Positions 44,267-53,735 of a DNA stretch of 64,000 bases are shown here, in pieces. The notes beneath the pieces are model-generated. The model had not been told where the DNA came from. It searched no databases and saw nothing but the letters and a program-made list of their open reading frames with translations. Numbering within the stretch: position 1 is the first letter of the stretch; each line of letters starts with the position of its first letter. The DNA lies in NCBI RefSeq assembly GCF_001468225.1, contig NZ_LNRU01000008.1, positions 1-64,000 on the forward strand, read 5' to 3'. This stretch comes from Sphingopyxis sp. H053. GTDB lineage: Bacteria; Pseudomonadota; Alphaproteobacteria; Sphingomonadales; Sphingomonadaceae. Position numbers and translations under genes: made by a program.

Positions 44267-45094
44267 GTGAAGCATATCGTTTGGGCCGCGGCAATCGCGG
44301 TCGCCGCGGCGGCGGGCAATCCCGCCACGGCGCAGGAAAAGCCCGGCTTCAAGGACACGCCGATGTTGCCCGACGGCAAATGGCAGGTGCATGATTCCGA
44401 CCGCCCTTATCCGACCGTAGTAACCCCGGGCACTGTTCCCGGCGCCCCGCCCTCCGACGCGGTGGTGCTGTTCGATGGCAAGTCGCTCGATGCGTGGCGG
44501 GCGAAGGCAAGGCCATGGATCGTCGAGGATGGCGCGATGACGTCGATCCCACCGCTCGGCGGCCGCGGCGAGAATGCGCTGATCAGCAAGGCGAGCTTCG
44601 GCGACGTCCAGCTCCATCTCGAATTCCGCTCACCGAACCCGCCCGATCATAGCTCGCAGGATCGCGGCAACAGCGGGATATGGTTCATGCAGCGTTACGA
44701 GATCCAGATTCTCGACGGCTATCAGAACCCCACCTACGCCGACGGCACCGTCGGCGCGATCTATGCCTGGAAGCCGCCGCTTGTGAACGCATCGCGCAAG
44801 CCCGGCGAATGGCAGAGTTACGACATCGTCTTTGAACGCCCGCATTTCGGACCCGACGGCAAGCTGCTCCGCCCGGCCTATGTCACCGCCTTCCTGAACG
44901 GCGTGCTCGTGCAGAACCGCCAGCCGTGGCTCGGCAGCACCGTCTGGCGCAAGGTCGCGAAGTATGAAGCGCATGGCGATGCCGCGCCGATCCAGCTCCA
45001 GGACCATAATTCGCCGGTTTCGTTTCGCAACATCTGGGTGCGCCCGCTGCCCGAAGCGGCGGCGAGCCATGACTTCGAAGGAACCGTGAAATGA
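44267..45094 (+). CDS. DUF1080 protein, probable periplasmic 3-keto-disaccharide hydrolase
   Basis: A 275-residue exported protein (signal peptide ending NPATAQ) of the DUF1080 family, a concanavalin-like fold. The start of the domain (VVLFDGKSLDAWRA), NSGIWFMQRYEIQILDGY and PIQLQDHNSPVSFRNIWVRPL are family signatures. Family members hydrolyse 3-keto-glycosides made by FAD-dependent glycoside 3-dehydrogenases. The GTG at 44267 follows AGGGAG; an ATG at 44252 that overlaps the previous stop is the alternative start and adds five residues. Confidence 0.85.
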   Translation: MKHIVWAAAIAVAAAAGNPATAQEKPGFKDTPMLPDGKWQVHDSDRPYPTVVTPGTVPGAPPSDAVVLFDGKSLDAWRAKARPWIVEDGAMTSIPPLGGRGENALISKASFGDVQLHLEFRSPNPPDHSSQDRGNSGIWFMQRYEIQILDGYQNPTYADGTVGAIYAWKPPLVNASRKPGEWQSYDIVFERPHFGPDGKLLRPAYVTAFLNGVLVQNRQPWLGSTVWRKVAKYEAHGDAAPIQLQDHNSPVSFRNIWVRPLPEAAASHDFEGTVK

Positions 45095-45654
45095 TCATCG
45101 ACCGCAGAGACGCGCTGGCCGGGATGGCAGCGATGTTCGGCGCAAGCCTGTTCGCGCCGATCGCGCGCGCCGCGGCGGCAGAAGCGCCCCCGCTCATCAG
45201 CAGCGGCCCGCCCTCCTCGCCGGTGTTTACCGCGCAGCAGCGCGCGCTGATGACCGCGCTCAGCGAGCGCGTCATGCCGACGACCGACACCCCCGGCGCG
45301 ATCGCGGCGGGCGTCCCCGAATATATCGAAAAGCTGCTCGCCGATTGGGCCTCGCCCGACGATCGCAAACCGATCATCGCGGGGCTCGACGCGATCGAGG
45401 CGCGCAGCCGGACCGATTTCAAGATCGCCGCCGACAAGGCGACGCCCGCGCAGCAGGACGCGCTGCTGACGCTGGCGATGGAAGACAAGCTGCCCGGCGG
45501 CGCGGACTTCTTCGACAAGTTCCGCCAGCTCGTGCTCACCGGATATTTCACGTCAGAAGTCGGCATTACGCAGGAGCGCGAATATCTTCCCGTCCCCGGC
45601 CGCTACGACGGCGCCTATCCCTATTCCGAGATCAAAAAGGTGTTTTCGTCATGA
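45091..45654 (+). CDS. GMC dehydrogenase small subunit (gluconate 2-dehydrogenase subunit 3 family), Tat-exported
   Basis: A 187-residue protein with an RR-containing signal (DRRDALAGMAAMFGASLF). The body matches the subunit-3 family: LSERVMPTTDTPGAIAAGVPEYIEKLL and LTGYFTSEVG. Such small subunits chaperone and carry the signal-less GMC flavoprotein through the Tat system. The partner is the GMC protein at 46513. It overlaps the genes on both sides by 4 bp. Confidence 0.88.
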   Translation: MIIDRRDALAGMAAMFGASLFAPIARAAAAEAPPLISSGPPSSPVFTAQQRALMTALSERVMPTTDTPGAIAAGVPEYIEKLLADWASPDDRKPIIAGLDAIEARSRTDFKIAADKATPAQQDALLTLAMEDKLPGGADFFDKFRQLVLTGYFTSEVGITQEREYLPVPGRYDGAYPYSEIKKVFSS

Positions 45655-46490
45655 TGATTGGCAGGCGGCAATGGATGGCGGGCGGCGCCGCGCTCGGGGC
45701 GGCACTGGCAGGGGGACCGCTCATGGCAAAGAGCCTCAAATCAAAGCCCATCGGCATCCAGCTCTACACCGTGCGCGAGCTCTTCTCGAAGGACCCGATG
45801 GGAACGCTCGAAAAGGTCGCGGCGATCGGTTATCGCGAGGTCGAATATGGCGGCGGCGGCTACGACAAGATGGACCATGCCGCGCTCCGCAAGACGATGG
45901 ACCGGCTGGGCCTGACGTCGCCTTCGATCCATGTCGCCTATGAGGCGCTTGCCAGCGATTTCGACGGCGCGGTCGCGATGACCAAGGCGCTGGGCGCCGA
46001 CACGCTCGTCGTTCCCTATATGGTCGAAGCGCATCGCAATGCCGAGGGCTGGAAGGCGGCGGTCGCCAATTTCAACCGCTATGCCGAGCGGCTCAAAAAG
46101 GCCGGGCTGGGCTTTGCCTATCACAATCATGATTTCGAGTTCATATTGAAGCACGGCGGAACCAGCCTGTTCGACACGCTGATCGCCGACGCCGATCCGG
46201 CGCTCGTCCGACTCGAGCTCGACCTGTTCTGGGCGGTCGCCGCGGGCGAGGATCCCAAGGCAATCATCAAACGTCTGCCGGGGCGCATCTATGCCTATCA
46301 CGTCAAGGATCGCACCGCCGACGGCAAGATGACCAGCGTCGGCAAGGGCGTCATCGATTTCGCCGACATCTTCACGCTCAACGCTGTTGCCGGCGTGAAG
46401 CATTTCTATGTCGAGAATGATCAGTCGCCCGCCCCCTATCTTCCCGACATTCAGACCAGTTTCACCACGCTCAGCCGCCTTCGCGCCTAA
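45651..46490 (+). CDS. Exported sugar isomerase/epimerase-type TIM-barrel protein
   Basis: A 279-residue protein with a twin-arginine-like signal (GRRQWMAGGAALGAALAGG). TIM-barrel motifs IGIQLYTVRELF, YHNHDFEF, LELDLFWAVAAGEDP, YAYHVKDRTADG and FYVENDQ follow, as in keto-sugar isomerase and 3-keto-glycoside processing proteins. It is the second Tat-type TIM barrel of this operon. Overlap ATGA with the small subunit gene; a second ATG follows directly. Confidence 0.85.
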   Translation: MMIGRRQWMAGGAALGAALAGGPLMAKSLKSKPIGIQLYTVRELFSKDPMGTLEKVAAIGYREVEYGGGGYDKMDHAALRKTMDRLGLTSPSIHVAYEALASDFDGAVAMTKALGADTLVVPYMVEAHRNAEGWKAAVANFNRYAERLKKAGLGFAYHNHDFEFILKHGGTSLFDTLIADADPALVRLELDLFWAVAAGEDPKAIIKRLPGRIYAYHVKDRTADGKMTSVGKGVIDFADIFTLNAVAGVKHFYVENDQSPAPYLPDIQTSFTTLSRLRA

Positions 46491-46512
46491 CCCGATATTC
46501 GAGGATCAAGAT

Positions 46513-48189
46513 ATGACCGACATGTTCGATGCGATCGTCATCGGCTCCGGAGTGAGCGGCGGATGGGCCGCGAAGGAATTGACCGAAAAGGGCCTCAAGG
46601 TCCTGATGCTCGACCGCGGGGTGATGGTCGAGCATGGCGAGGATTATGATTATGACGGCAAGCCGGCCTATGAGATTCCGGCGCGCGACAGGATGCCCGC
46701 GGCGCTGGTCAAGAGCGACTATTTCATCGCCACGCATGGCTATGTCTCGCCGTCGAACCAGAAATTCTACAACAACGACCGGCTCAACCCCTATGCCTAT
46801 GACGAGGGCGAGAAATTCTACTGGATCCGGCCCGCCGCGGTCGGCGGCAAGTCGCTGATCTGGGGGCGCTGGAGCTTTCGCTGGAGCCCGGAGGATTTCG
46901 AGGCGAACAAGCGCGAGAATGTCGGGGGCGACTGGCCGATCCGCTATGACGACCTTGTTCCCTGGTACGATTATGTCGAGAAATATATCGGTGTGTCGGG
47001 ATCGCGCGAGAATCTGCCGCAGCTGCCCGACAGCGCGTTCCAGCCGCCGATGCAGATGAACGTCGCCGAAAAATGGGTGAAGGAACGGCTCGAGACGACC
47101 TCGCCGGGCCGCAAGCTGATCAACACCCGCCTGTCGAACATGACCGAGGACAAGGAGGATCAGGGCCGCAGCAAATGCCAGTTCCGCAACCAGTGCGGGC
47201 GCGGCTGCTCGTTCGGGGCCTATTTCTCGACGCAGGCGGTTACCCTGCCCGCGGCGCGCGCCACCGGGCGGCTGACCCTGCGTTCCGACGCGGTGGTCTC
47301 GAATCTCGAATATGATCCCAAGACGAAGAAGGTCACCGGCGTGCGTGTGATCGATACGAAGACGAAGCAGGCCGAAGTAATCCCCGCGCGCCTCGTCTTC
47401 CTCTGCGCCTCGGCGATGGCCTCGACCCAGATCTTGATGAACTCGCGTATCCCCGGAACGGCCAAGAGCCATTTCGATTCCAGCGGCACGCTGGGCCGCT
47501 ATGTGATGGACCATATCTTCCGCGTGAACATCTCGGGCGAGATACCGGGGATGACCGACTATATCGAATATGGCCGCCGCCCGGGCGGCGTCTATATCCC
47601 GCGCTTCCGCAACGTCGGCGGCGAAGAGGGGATCGGCTTCAAGCGCGGCTATGGCTATCAGGGCAGCGCGCGGCGCGATCCGCTACCGCCCAAGGGCTTC
47701 GGCGCGGCGATGAAGCATGGCATGCGCGGCTATGGCCCGTGGAAGTTCGGCATGGGCGCCTTCGGCGAATGCCTGCCCTATGAGGACAATCGCGTCAGCC
47801 TGCACGCCGACAAGGTCGACCGGTTCGGCATCCCGCTGATGCGCTTCGATGTCACCTTCCGCGACAACGAGATCCGCATGATGGACGATGCGCGGACCGA
47901 GGGCGAGGCGATGCTGCGCAAGGCGGGGCTGCAGAACGTCACCAGCGAGCGCCGCGAACATGTCCCCGGCGACGCGATCCACGAAATGGGCGGCGCGCGC
48001 ATGGGCGCCGATCCGCGCCAGTCGGTGCTCAACAAATGGGGCCAGGCGCACGACGCCGCCAATCTGTTCGTCACCGACGGCGCGCAGATGGCCTCGATCT
48101 CGTGCGTCAACCCGTCGCTCACCTTCATGGCACTGACGGCGCGAGCCGCCGACCACGCCGTAAAGCTGCTCAAGGCCGGCACGATCTAG
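46513..48189 (+). CDS. GMC-family FAD dehydrogenase large subunit with [3Fe-4S]-type cysteines
   Basis: A 558-residue flavoprotein. FAD-binding IVIGSGVSGGWAAKEL lies at the N-terminus with no signal peptide. Cysteines C222, C228 and C232 (C-x5-C-x3-C, CQFRNQCGRGC) match the iron-sulfur loop of bacterial FAD-dependent glucose and glycoside 3-dehydrogenases. HEMGGARMG and SCVNPSLTFMALTARAADH near the C-terminus hold the GMC catalytic region. With the small subunit and cytochrome c it should oxidise the C3 hydroxyl of a sugar or glycoside in the periplasm; oxidation at C1 is the alternative. The ATG at 46513 follows GAGG; longer in-frame extension runs into the TIM-barrel gene. Confidence 0.88.
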   Translation: MTDMFDAIVIGSGVSGGWAAKELTEKGLKVLMLDRGVMVEHGEDYDYDGKPAYEIPARDRMPAALVKSDYFIATHGYVSPSNQKFYNNDRLNPYAYDEGEKFYWIRPAAVGGKSLIWGRWSFRWSPEDFEANKRENVGGDWPIRYDDLVPWYDYVEKYIGVSGSRENLPQLPDSAFQPPMQMNVAEKWVKERLETTSPGRKLINTRLSNMTEDKEDQGRSKCQFRNQCGRGCSFGAYFSTQAVTLPAARATGRLTLRSDAVVSNLEYDPKTKKVTGVRVIDTKTKQAEVIPARLVFLCASAMASTQILMNSRIPGTAKSHFDSSGTLGRYVMDHIFRVNISGEIPGMTDYIEYGRRPGGVYIPRFRNVGGEEGIGFKRGYGYQGSARRDPLPPKGFGAAMKHGMRGYGPWKFGMGAFGECLPYEDNRVSLHADKVDRFGIPLMRFDVTFRDNEIRMMDDARTEGEAMLRKAGLQNVTSERREHVPGDAIHEMGGARMGADPRQSVLNKWGQAHDAANLFVTDGAQMASISCVNPSLTFMALTARAADHAVKLLKAGTI

Positions 48190-48204
48190 GGGCGCCAAAG
48201 GGGA

Positions 48205-49617
48205 TTATCCGCCGCGAGCTGCCTTGCCCAAGGTGCTGCGGTGTTGCCCATAGGCCGCATAGAGGGCGAGACCGATCAGATTCCAGACGAGGCACCACAA
48301 GAGCGTTTCGGCGGGCAGACTGAGGAACAGGTAGAGGCAGCCGCCGATCGTTCCAAGCCCGACCAGCCATGCCGCGCGCACGCGAAAGGGCCGGGGCGCA
48401 TCGGGGGCGCGGCGGCGAAGGACGAGCAGGCAGACGCCGACCGCGATGAAGGCGATCAGCGTTCCGGCGTTGGCGAGTGCGGCGACCTTTCCGATCGGGA
48501 GCAACCCGGCGAGGACCGCGACAATCGCCGCCGTCAGCAGCGTGATGCGCGCCGGGGTGCCGCGCCCTGAAATATGCGCGAGGCGCTGCGGCAGGAAGCC
48601 GTCGCGCGCCATCGCAAGGAAAATGCGGCTTTGCCCGTAGAGGAAGGCGAGCAACACGGTCGGCAGCGCGACAACGGCGGTTGTCGCGACGATCTGCGCG
48701 ATACCGCCCTGCCCTATCGAGCGCAGGATCAGCGCCAGCGGCTCGGGACTGTCGGCAAAGGTCGTGAAAGGCGTCGCACCGACCGCCGTAGCGGCGACCA
48801 GCATGTAGATGAGCGTGCAGACGGCCATCGAACCGATGATCGCGATCGGCAAGTCGCGCGCGGGGCGCTTTGTTTCTTCAGCCGCGGTCGAAATCGCATC
48901 GAAGCCGTAGAAGGCGAAAAAGATGATCGCGGCGGCGGCCATGACCCCGCGCTGGACGCCGTCGCTGTCGACCTGCGCGGCATAACCATAGGGCATGAAC
49001 GGATCGAGGTGTGCGGCGTCGAAATAGGGCAATGTGTAACCGACGAAGAGCAGCAGCGTGACGATCTTCACGACGACGAGCACCGAATTGATCCGCGCAC
49101 TCTCGCGCGTCCCCAGCAGCAGCAGGCCCGCGACGACCGCGATGATCGCGACCGCGGGAAGATTTATCAGCCCGCCGAGTTCGGGCCCGCGCGTCAGCAC
49201 CTCGGGAAACCCGATCCCCATCAGGAGCGGCGACGCATAACCCGACCAGCCCACCGCGACGGTCGAGACGACGAGCGAATATTCGAGGATCAGGCTCCAG
49301 CCGACGATCCACGCAAAAGCCTCGCCGAGCCCCGCATAGGAATAGCTGTAGGCGCTGCCCGCCGCGGGCATCATCGCCGACAGTTCGGCATAGGCGAGCG
49401 CCGCGCAGGCGCAGACCGCGCCCGCGATGGCAAAAGACAGCAGCACCGCAGGGCCCGCGCGGTCGACGCCGACGCCGATCAGCGTCAGGATTCCCGTGCC
49501 GATGATCGCGCCGACGCCCATCGCCATCAGTTGCGGCCACGACAGGCTGGGCGGCAGCGCCCCGGCGCTGCGTTCGCCGGGCGGTGCGATGGGTTTGCGG
49601 CGGGTCCAGTTCTTCAC
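48205..49617 (-). CDS. APC-family amino acid permease
   Basis: A 470-residue inner-membrane transporter with about 12 helices. MGVGAIIGTGILTLIGV at the start, PAAGSAYSYSYAGLGEAFAWIVGWSLILEY and FFAFYGFDAISTAAEETKRPARDLPIAI are signatures of the cationic amino acid transporter branch. Import of a free amino acid, possibly lysine-like, fits the ALDH7 enzyme in the same operon. The GTG at 49617 has GGGAG at the right distance; an upstream ATG at 49668 does not. It is the last gene of the unit 53649 to 48205. Confidence 0.85.
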   Translation of the reverse strand: MKNWTRRKPIAPPGERSAGALPPSLSWPQLMAMGVGAIIGTGILTLIGVGVDRAGPAVLLSFAIAGAVCACAALAYAELSAMMPAAGSAYSYSYAGLGEAFAWIVGWSLILEYSLVVSTVAVGWSGYASPLLMGIGFPEVLTRGPELGGLINLPAVAIIAVVAGLLLLGTRESARINSVLVVVKIVTLLLFVGYTLPYFDAAHLDPFMPYGYAAQVDSDGVQRGVMAAAAIIFFAFYGFDAISTAAEETKRPARDLPIAIIGSMAVCTLIYMLVAATAVGATPFTTFADSPEPLALILRSIGQGGIAQIVATTAVVALPTVLLAFLYGQSRIFLAMARDGFLPQRLAHISGRGTPARITLLTAAIVAVLAGLLPIGKVAALANAGTLIAFIAVGVCLLVLRRRAPDAPRPFRVRAAWLVGLGTIGGCLYLFLSLPAETLLWCLVWNLIGLALYAAYGQHRSTLGKAARGG

Positions 49618-49691
49618 GATGCGTCTCCCAATATCCGGCCCGATGGTTCGGGTCCGCCGCTCACCCAAATGCGTCAGTTCGATGCGTCCGT

Positions 49692-50687
49692 TCAGGGCTT
49701 TTCGTTCGGGAACAGCAGCAGCCAGTCGGCCTCGGCCTGGATGCGCGCAAAGAAGCTCCAGCTGTCGACGGCGATCGACCGCTTCAGCCAGGGCTTCGCC
49801 TTTTCGGGCTCGCCGCGGAGGATATAATAGTTGGCGAGGCTGTAAGCGGTCGACGCCGCCACCCCGTCGGCGGTCGCGAAAGCGCGGCCGCTGTCCTTGT
49901 CGCTGAAGAAACTGTCGGCCGCGCGGTTGCCCTTGAACAGCTGCAGCCCGTCGAAATAGGTGTCCGACCCGCCCTTCGGGTGAACTTCGAACAAGGTCAG
50001 GTCATAATCGTCGAGCAGCTTCTGTGCCTCACGAAGCTTCCCGGCGCGCGCGAGCGAAAGATATTCCCAATAGCCGTTCGCGGTGCGTGCCTCGACGTCA
50101 TGGGTGAAGGCGGCAGATTCGGCCGACTTTGCGAACCATTTCGCCGCATTTTCGAAATCATGCTTGCCGAAATAAGCCTGACCCAGATGGTAATAGAGAT
50201 AATATTGCACGACATCGGGGTCGCCCGGGAAATAGTCGGGGCCCGGTTTTTCGCGTTCGAGCGGCTGGTTCTCATAAAGCTTCGCCGCTTTCAGCCCCAG
50301 TTCGATCGACTTGTCGAACTCGCGCAGCGAAAAGGCGCGATGCGCGCGGTGGCGCAGCAGCTTGCCCGAATTGGGGAAGCGCTTCAGCGCCTGATCGTAG
50401 ACCCCCGCCGATTCTTTCGTATAGCCCTGATAGAAGAGGATGCGGCCGTACCAGGTCGCGCTGTCGACGGTCATATTGGCCTCGAACGCCGCCTTCGCAT
50501 CGCGCGCGGCGCGTTCGAGCGTTTCGGTCGATGCCACGTTCGCGTTGCGCGCGGGGCTGGTGACCATCCGCTCGCCGAGCAGCGACATGCCCTGAAAGCT
50601 GCCTTCCTGCGCCGTCGCCGTCACCGGCGCGGCGATCAGCAACAGGCCGGCCGACACCAGCAATTTCAAATGCCTGGGCTTCATCAT
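49692..50687 (-). CDS. Exported TPR-repeat protein (family member 1)
   Basis: A 331-residue protein with a signal peptide (ending VTATAQ) and several degenerate tetratricopeptide repeats: ATWYGRILFYQGYTKESAGVYDQALKRFP, KLLRHRAHRAFSLREFDKSIELG, LGQAYFGKHDFENAAKWF. No catalytic motif. It resembles the protein at 58227, and both lie beside peptide-degrading genes. It may be a periplasmic scaffold or binding partner. The ATG pair at 50687/50684 is chosen because GGAGAGG stands six bases before it; an upstream ATG would overlap that ribosome site. Confidence 0.8.
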   Translation of the reverse strand: MMKPRHLKLLVSAGLLLIAAPVTATAQEGSFQGMSLLGERMVTSPARNANVASTETLERAARDAKAAFEANMTVDSATWYGRILFYQGYTKESAGVYDQALKRFPNSGKLLRHRAHRAFSLREFDKSIELGLKAAKLYENQPLEREKPGPDYFPGDPDVVQYYLYYHLGQAYFGKHDFENAAKWFAKSAESAAFTHDVEARTANGYWEYLSLARAGKLREAQKLLDDYDLTLFEVHPKGGSDTYFDGLQLFKGNRAADSFFSDKDSGRAFATADGVAASTAYSLANYYILRGEPEKAKPWLKRSIAVDSWSFFARIQAEADWLLLFPNEKP

Positions 50688-50717
50688 AAACATCCTCTCC
50701 GAACTGATCCTATGTCT

Positions 50718-52286
50718 TCAATCGATATCGAGATCGAACTTCACACCCTGCGCGAGCGGGAGCGATGTCGAGTAATTCACCGTCGCGGTAACGCGGCGCA
50801 TGTAATTCTTCCAGCTGTCGGACCCCGACACGCGCCCGCCGCCAGTCACCTTCTCGCCGCCGAACGCGCCGCCGATCTCGGCGCCGCTCGTCCCGATATT
50901 GACGTTGACGATGCCGCAGTCGCTGCCCTGCGCCGACTGGAATTTCTCGGCCTCGCGCACGTCGCTGGTGAAGACGCACGACGACAGGCCCTGCGGCACG
51001 CCGTTCTGCAGCGCAATCGCTTCGTCGAAGCTGGTGTAGGCGAGGACATAGAGGATCGGCGCAAAGGTTTCCTCGCGGACGATTTCGCTTTGTGCGGGCA
51101 TCTCGACGATCGCCGGACGGACATAATAGGCGTCGGGTCCCGCGACCTCGATCCGGTCGCCGCCGTGGACGGTGCCGCCGTCGCGGCGCGCCTGTTCGAG
51201 CGCGCGCTGCATCGCGTCGAACGCGGCCTTGTCGATCAGCGGGCCGACGTGCGTCGCGTCGTCGAGCGGGCTGCCGATGTTGAGGCTGCCGACAGCCGCG
51301 ATCAGGCGCTTCACGAAATCGGCGCGAATGTCCTCGTGGACAATCAGGCGGCGCAAGGTCGTGCAGCGCTGGCCGCACGTGCCCGTCGCGGCGAAGATCG
51401 TCCCGCGCAGCGCGAGCCCGATATCGGCGCTCGGCGCGACAACCGCGGCGTTGTTGCCGCCGAGTTCGAGCACCGGGCGCCCGAAGCGGCGCTGGACGCG
51501 CACGCCGACATCCTGCCCCATGCCGACGCTGCCCGTCGCGCTGACGATCGCGACATCGGGATGGTCGGCGAGCATCGTGCCGCACGCGGCATCGCCGATC
51601 GCGACCTGCACCAGATGGTCGGGCGCAAGCTCATAGTCGGCCGCCGCCTTCTGCAGCAGCCCGGCGAAGGCGAGCGCGGTGAGCGGGGTCTTTTCGGACG
51701 GCTTCCAGATCGCGCTGTCGCCGCAGACGAGCGCGACGGTGGTGCCCCACGCCCAGACCGCAGCGGGGAAATTGAACGCCGAGATCAGCCCGAGCACGCC
51801 GAGCGGGTGCCAATATTCGGTCAGCCGGTGCTCGGCGCGTTCGGACGCGATCGTCAGGCCGAAGAGCTGGCGCGACAGGCCGACGGCATATTCGCAGATG
51901 TCGATGACCTCCTGCACCTCGCCGCGCGCTTCGGTCAGGATCTTGCCATTCTCGATGGTCAGGAGGTGCGACAACGCCTCCTTATGCTCGCGCACCAGCA
52001 AGCCATAGCGCCGGACGAGTTCGCCGCGATGCGGCGCGGGCACGTCCTTCCAGACCGCGAAAGCGGCCCGCGCATTAGCGACCATCGCATCCATGTCGCC
52101 CGCCTTGTCGGTGCGCAGGGCTGCGAGTTCCGACCCGTCGACCGGCGAGAAAACCTTGAGGTCCGAACCCCGGCTGGCATCGAGCGACAGCCCGAGCGCG
52201 CCGAATATATCGGGGACCGAATGGGCAAAGCCGCCCTGCGCGCTGTGGCCGGCACCGGGAGAAATCATCTTATCAAGAGCGTTCAT
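50718..52286 (-). CDS. ALDH7-type aldehyde dehydrogenase (aminoadipate semialdehyde dehydrogenase-like)
   Basis: A 522-residue NAD-dependent aldehyde dehydrogenase. Catalytic cysteine C308 in GTCGQRCTTLRRL, general-base glutamate E275 in VLELGGNNA, and the C-terminal NVNIGTSGAEIGGAFGGEK place it in the ALDH7 (antiquitin/AmaB) family. Members oxidise 2-aminoadipate 6-semialdehyde, in equilibrium with piperideine-6-carboxylate, in lysine and pipecolate breakdown. No lysine-degrading partner enzyme is in the window. Cotranscription with an amidohydrolase and an APC permease suggests use of lysine-type residues from peptides. Confidence 0.86.
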   Translation of the reverse strand: MNALDKMISPGAGHSAQGGFAHSVPDIFGALGLSLDASRGSDLKVFSPVDGSELAALRTDKAGDMDAMVANARAAFAVWKDVPAPHRGELVRRYGLLVREHKEALSHLLTIENGKILTEARGEVQEVIDICEYAVGLSRQLFGLTIASERAEHRLTEYWHPLGVLGLISAFNFPAAVWAWGTTVALVCGDSAIWKPSEKTPLTALAFAGLLQKAAADYELAPDHLVQVAIGDAACGTMLADHPDVAIVSATGSVGMGQDVGVRVQRRFGRPVLELGGNNAAVVAPSADIGLALRGTIFAATGTCGQRCTTLRRLIVHEDIRADFVKRLIAAVGSLNIGSPLDDATHVGPLIDKAAFDAMQRALEQARRDGGTVHGGDRIEVAGPDAYYVRPAIVEMPAQSEIVREETFAPILYVLAYTSFDEAIALQNGVPQGLSSCVFTSDVREAEKFQSAQGSDCGIVNVNIGTSGAEIGGAFGGEKVTGGGRVSGSDSWKNYMRRVTATVNYSTSLPLAQGVKFDLDID

Positions 52287-52332
52287 CAAATTGTCCGTTG
52301 AAAGGGGAAAGCAGGTTGTTGGCGGGTTTGCG

Positions 52333-53649
52333 TCATGGGCTCGCGCGGCCATCGTGGATGATGACGCGGCCGTCCTTGATCACCGTAGAGACGCGCTCGG
52401 TCACCGTCACATCGCGATAGGGATCGCCCGCGACCGCGATCATGTCGGCATATTTTCCGACTTCGATCGTGCCGATATTGTCCGATTGATCCAGCAGCGC
52501 CGCGGCATCGACGGTCGCCGATCGCAGCGCCGCCATCGGCGTCATCGGACCTTGCTCGACCATCAGGCGAAACTGCCGCGCATTCTGTCCGTGCGGCGAC
52601 ACGCCGGCGTCGGTGCCGAAGGCGAATTTGACCTTATGCTGGACCGCGAGCCGGATATTCCGCCCCGCGACGCGGCGCGCTTCGGTCATCTTCGCCTGCA
52701 CGGCGGGGCTGGCCTCGCTTTCTTTCCGCGAATCGAGCAGGCCGAGCGTCGGCACGAGCCAGGTGCCGCGCTTCGCCATCAGCTTCGCGGTTTCCTCGTC
52801 GAGATAGGTGCCATGCTCGATCGAATCGACCCCCGCGCGCACCGAGGCGGCAACGCCCTCCCCGCCATGCGCGTGCGCCGCGACCTTGAGCCCGAGGCTG
52901 TGCGCGGTGGTAACGATCGCAGTGAGTTCCTCGTCGGTCAGGTGCTGGCCCAGTCCGCGCGCCTGTTGCGACATGATGCCGCCGGTCGAGGTGACCTTGA
53001 TCAGGTCCGCGCCATATTTGGCGGCTTCGCGCACGCGCAGCGCGCATTCGACGCCGCCGGTGCAGGCACCGGTATAGTCATAGGGATAGAGCGCCTCGGT
53101 CGTCTTGCGGTTGAGCCCCGACATGTCGCCATGCCCCCCGACGATCGACAGCGACGTGCCCGACAGGAAGATGCGCGGGCCGACAACCGTCCCCTTGTTG
53201 ACCGCGTCGCGCAGCGCGTGGATCGAAGTGCCGTCGGAGCCGACGTCGCGAACCGTCGTGAACCCGGCCTCGAGGGTCTTTTTCGCATTGGAAAAAGCGA
53301 ACAGCGCGACATCCTCGGGCGTATCGACCGCCGCCGCCCATAGTTTCGTTTCGGGCGAGAAGCTGAAATGGACATGCGTGTCGATCAGCCCGGGCAGCAG
53401 CGTCCGGTCCTTCAGGTCGATCACCCGCACGTCCGCGCGCTCCAGATAGCCCGGCTGGATTTCGGCGATGCGCCCATCGCGGACCACGATCGTGCTCGGT
53501 CCCAGCGGCTTTTCGCCCGGAATTGCGACGACGGCGCCCGCGTGGATTACCAGCGTATCGGCAAGCTCGGCGCCAGCAGGCGCCGCGACGGCCGTGCCCG
53601 AAAGCGACACGCCGATCGCCAGCGCCGCCCATTTCCCAATGCCGCTCAA
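52333..53649 (-). CDS. Exported prolidase-like amidohydrolase (paralogue 2)
   Basis: A 438-residue amidohydrolase, close relative of the one at 26489 (same GFTTVRDVGSDG, GGHGDMSG and GVDSIEHGTYLDEE segments). Metal ligands are complete: HVH in LIDTHVHFSF, lysine in DLIKVTSTGGI, histidines in AAHAHGGEG and SIEHGTYLD, aspartate in AFGTDAGV. The proposed start is a TTG at 53649 after GGGAG, directly before a clean signal peptide (IGKWAALAIGVSLSGTAVAA). An ATG at 53703 is the alternative but adds an arginine-rich extension. It is the first gene of a four-gene unit and diverges from TonB receptor 2. Likely dipeptide or N-acyl amino acid hydrolysis in the periplasm. Confidence 0.86.
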   Translation of the reverse strand: MSGIGKWAALAIGVSLSGTAVAAPAGAELADTLVIHAGAVVAIPGEKPLGPSTIVVRDGRIAEIQPGYLERADVRVIDLKDRTLLPGLIDTHVHFSFSPETKLWAAAVDTPEDVALFAFSNAKKTLEAGFTTVRDVGSDGTSIHALRDAVNKGTVVGPRIFLSGTSLSIVGGHGDMSGLNRKTTEALYPYDYTGACTGGVECALRVREAAKYGADLIKVTSTGGIMSQQARGLGQHLTDEELTAIVTTAHSLGLKVAAHAHGGEGVAASVRAGVDSIEHGTYLDEETAKLMAKRGTWLVPTLGLLDSRKESEASPAVQAKMTEARRVAGRNIRLAVQHKVKFAFGTDAGVSPHGQNARQFRLMVEQGPMTPMAALRSATVDAAALLDQSDNIGTIEVGKYADMIAVAGDPYRDVTVTERVSTVIKDGRVIIHDGRASP

Positions 53650-53735
53650 GCGAAATTCTCCCGTCGGCCCACGCCGCGAGGCCGCCCGTGCAGCACTCCC
53701 CATTTGCATAGGAAGTTTTTGCTAGTTGAGCAAGA

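Noticed and set aside
49584..52301. 905-codon plus-strand open frame across the TPR and ALDH7 genes
   Set aside because: It runs antisense through two well-supported genes and their intergenic gap, with no start signal or domain.
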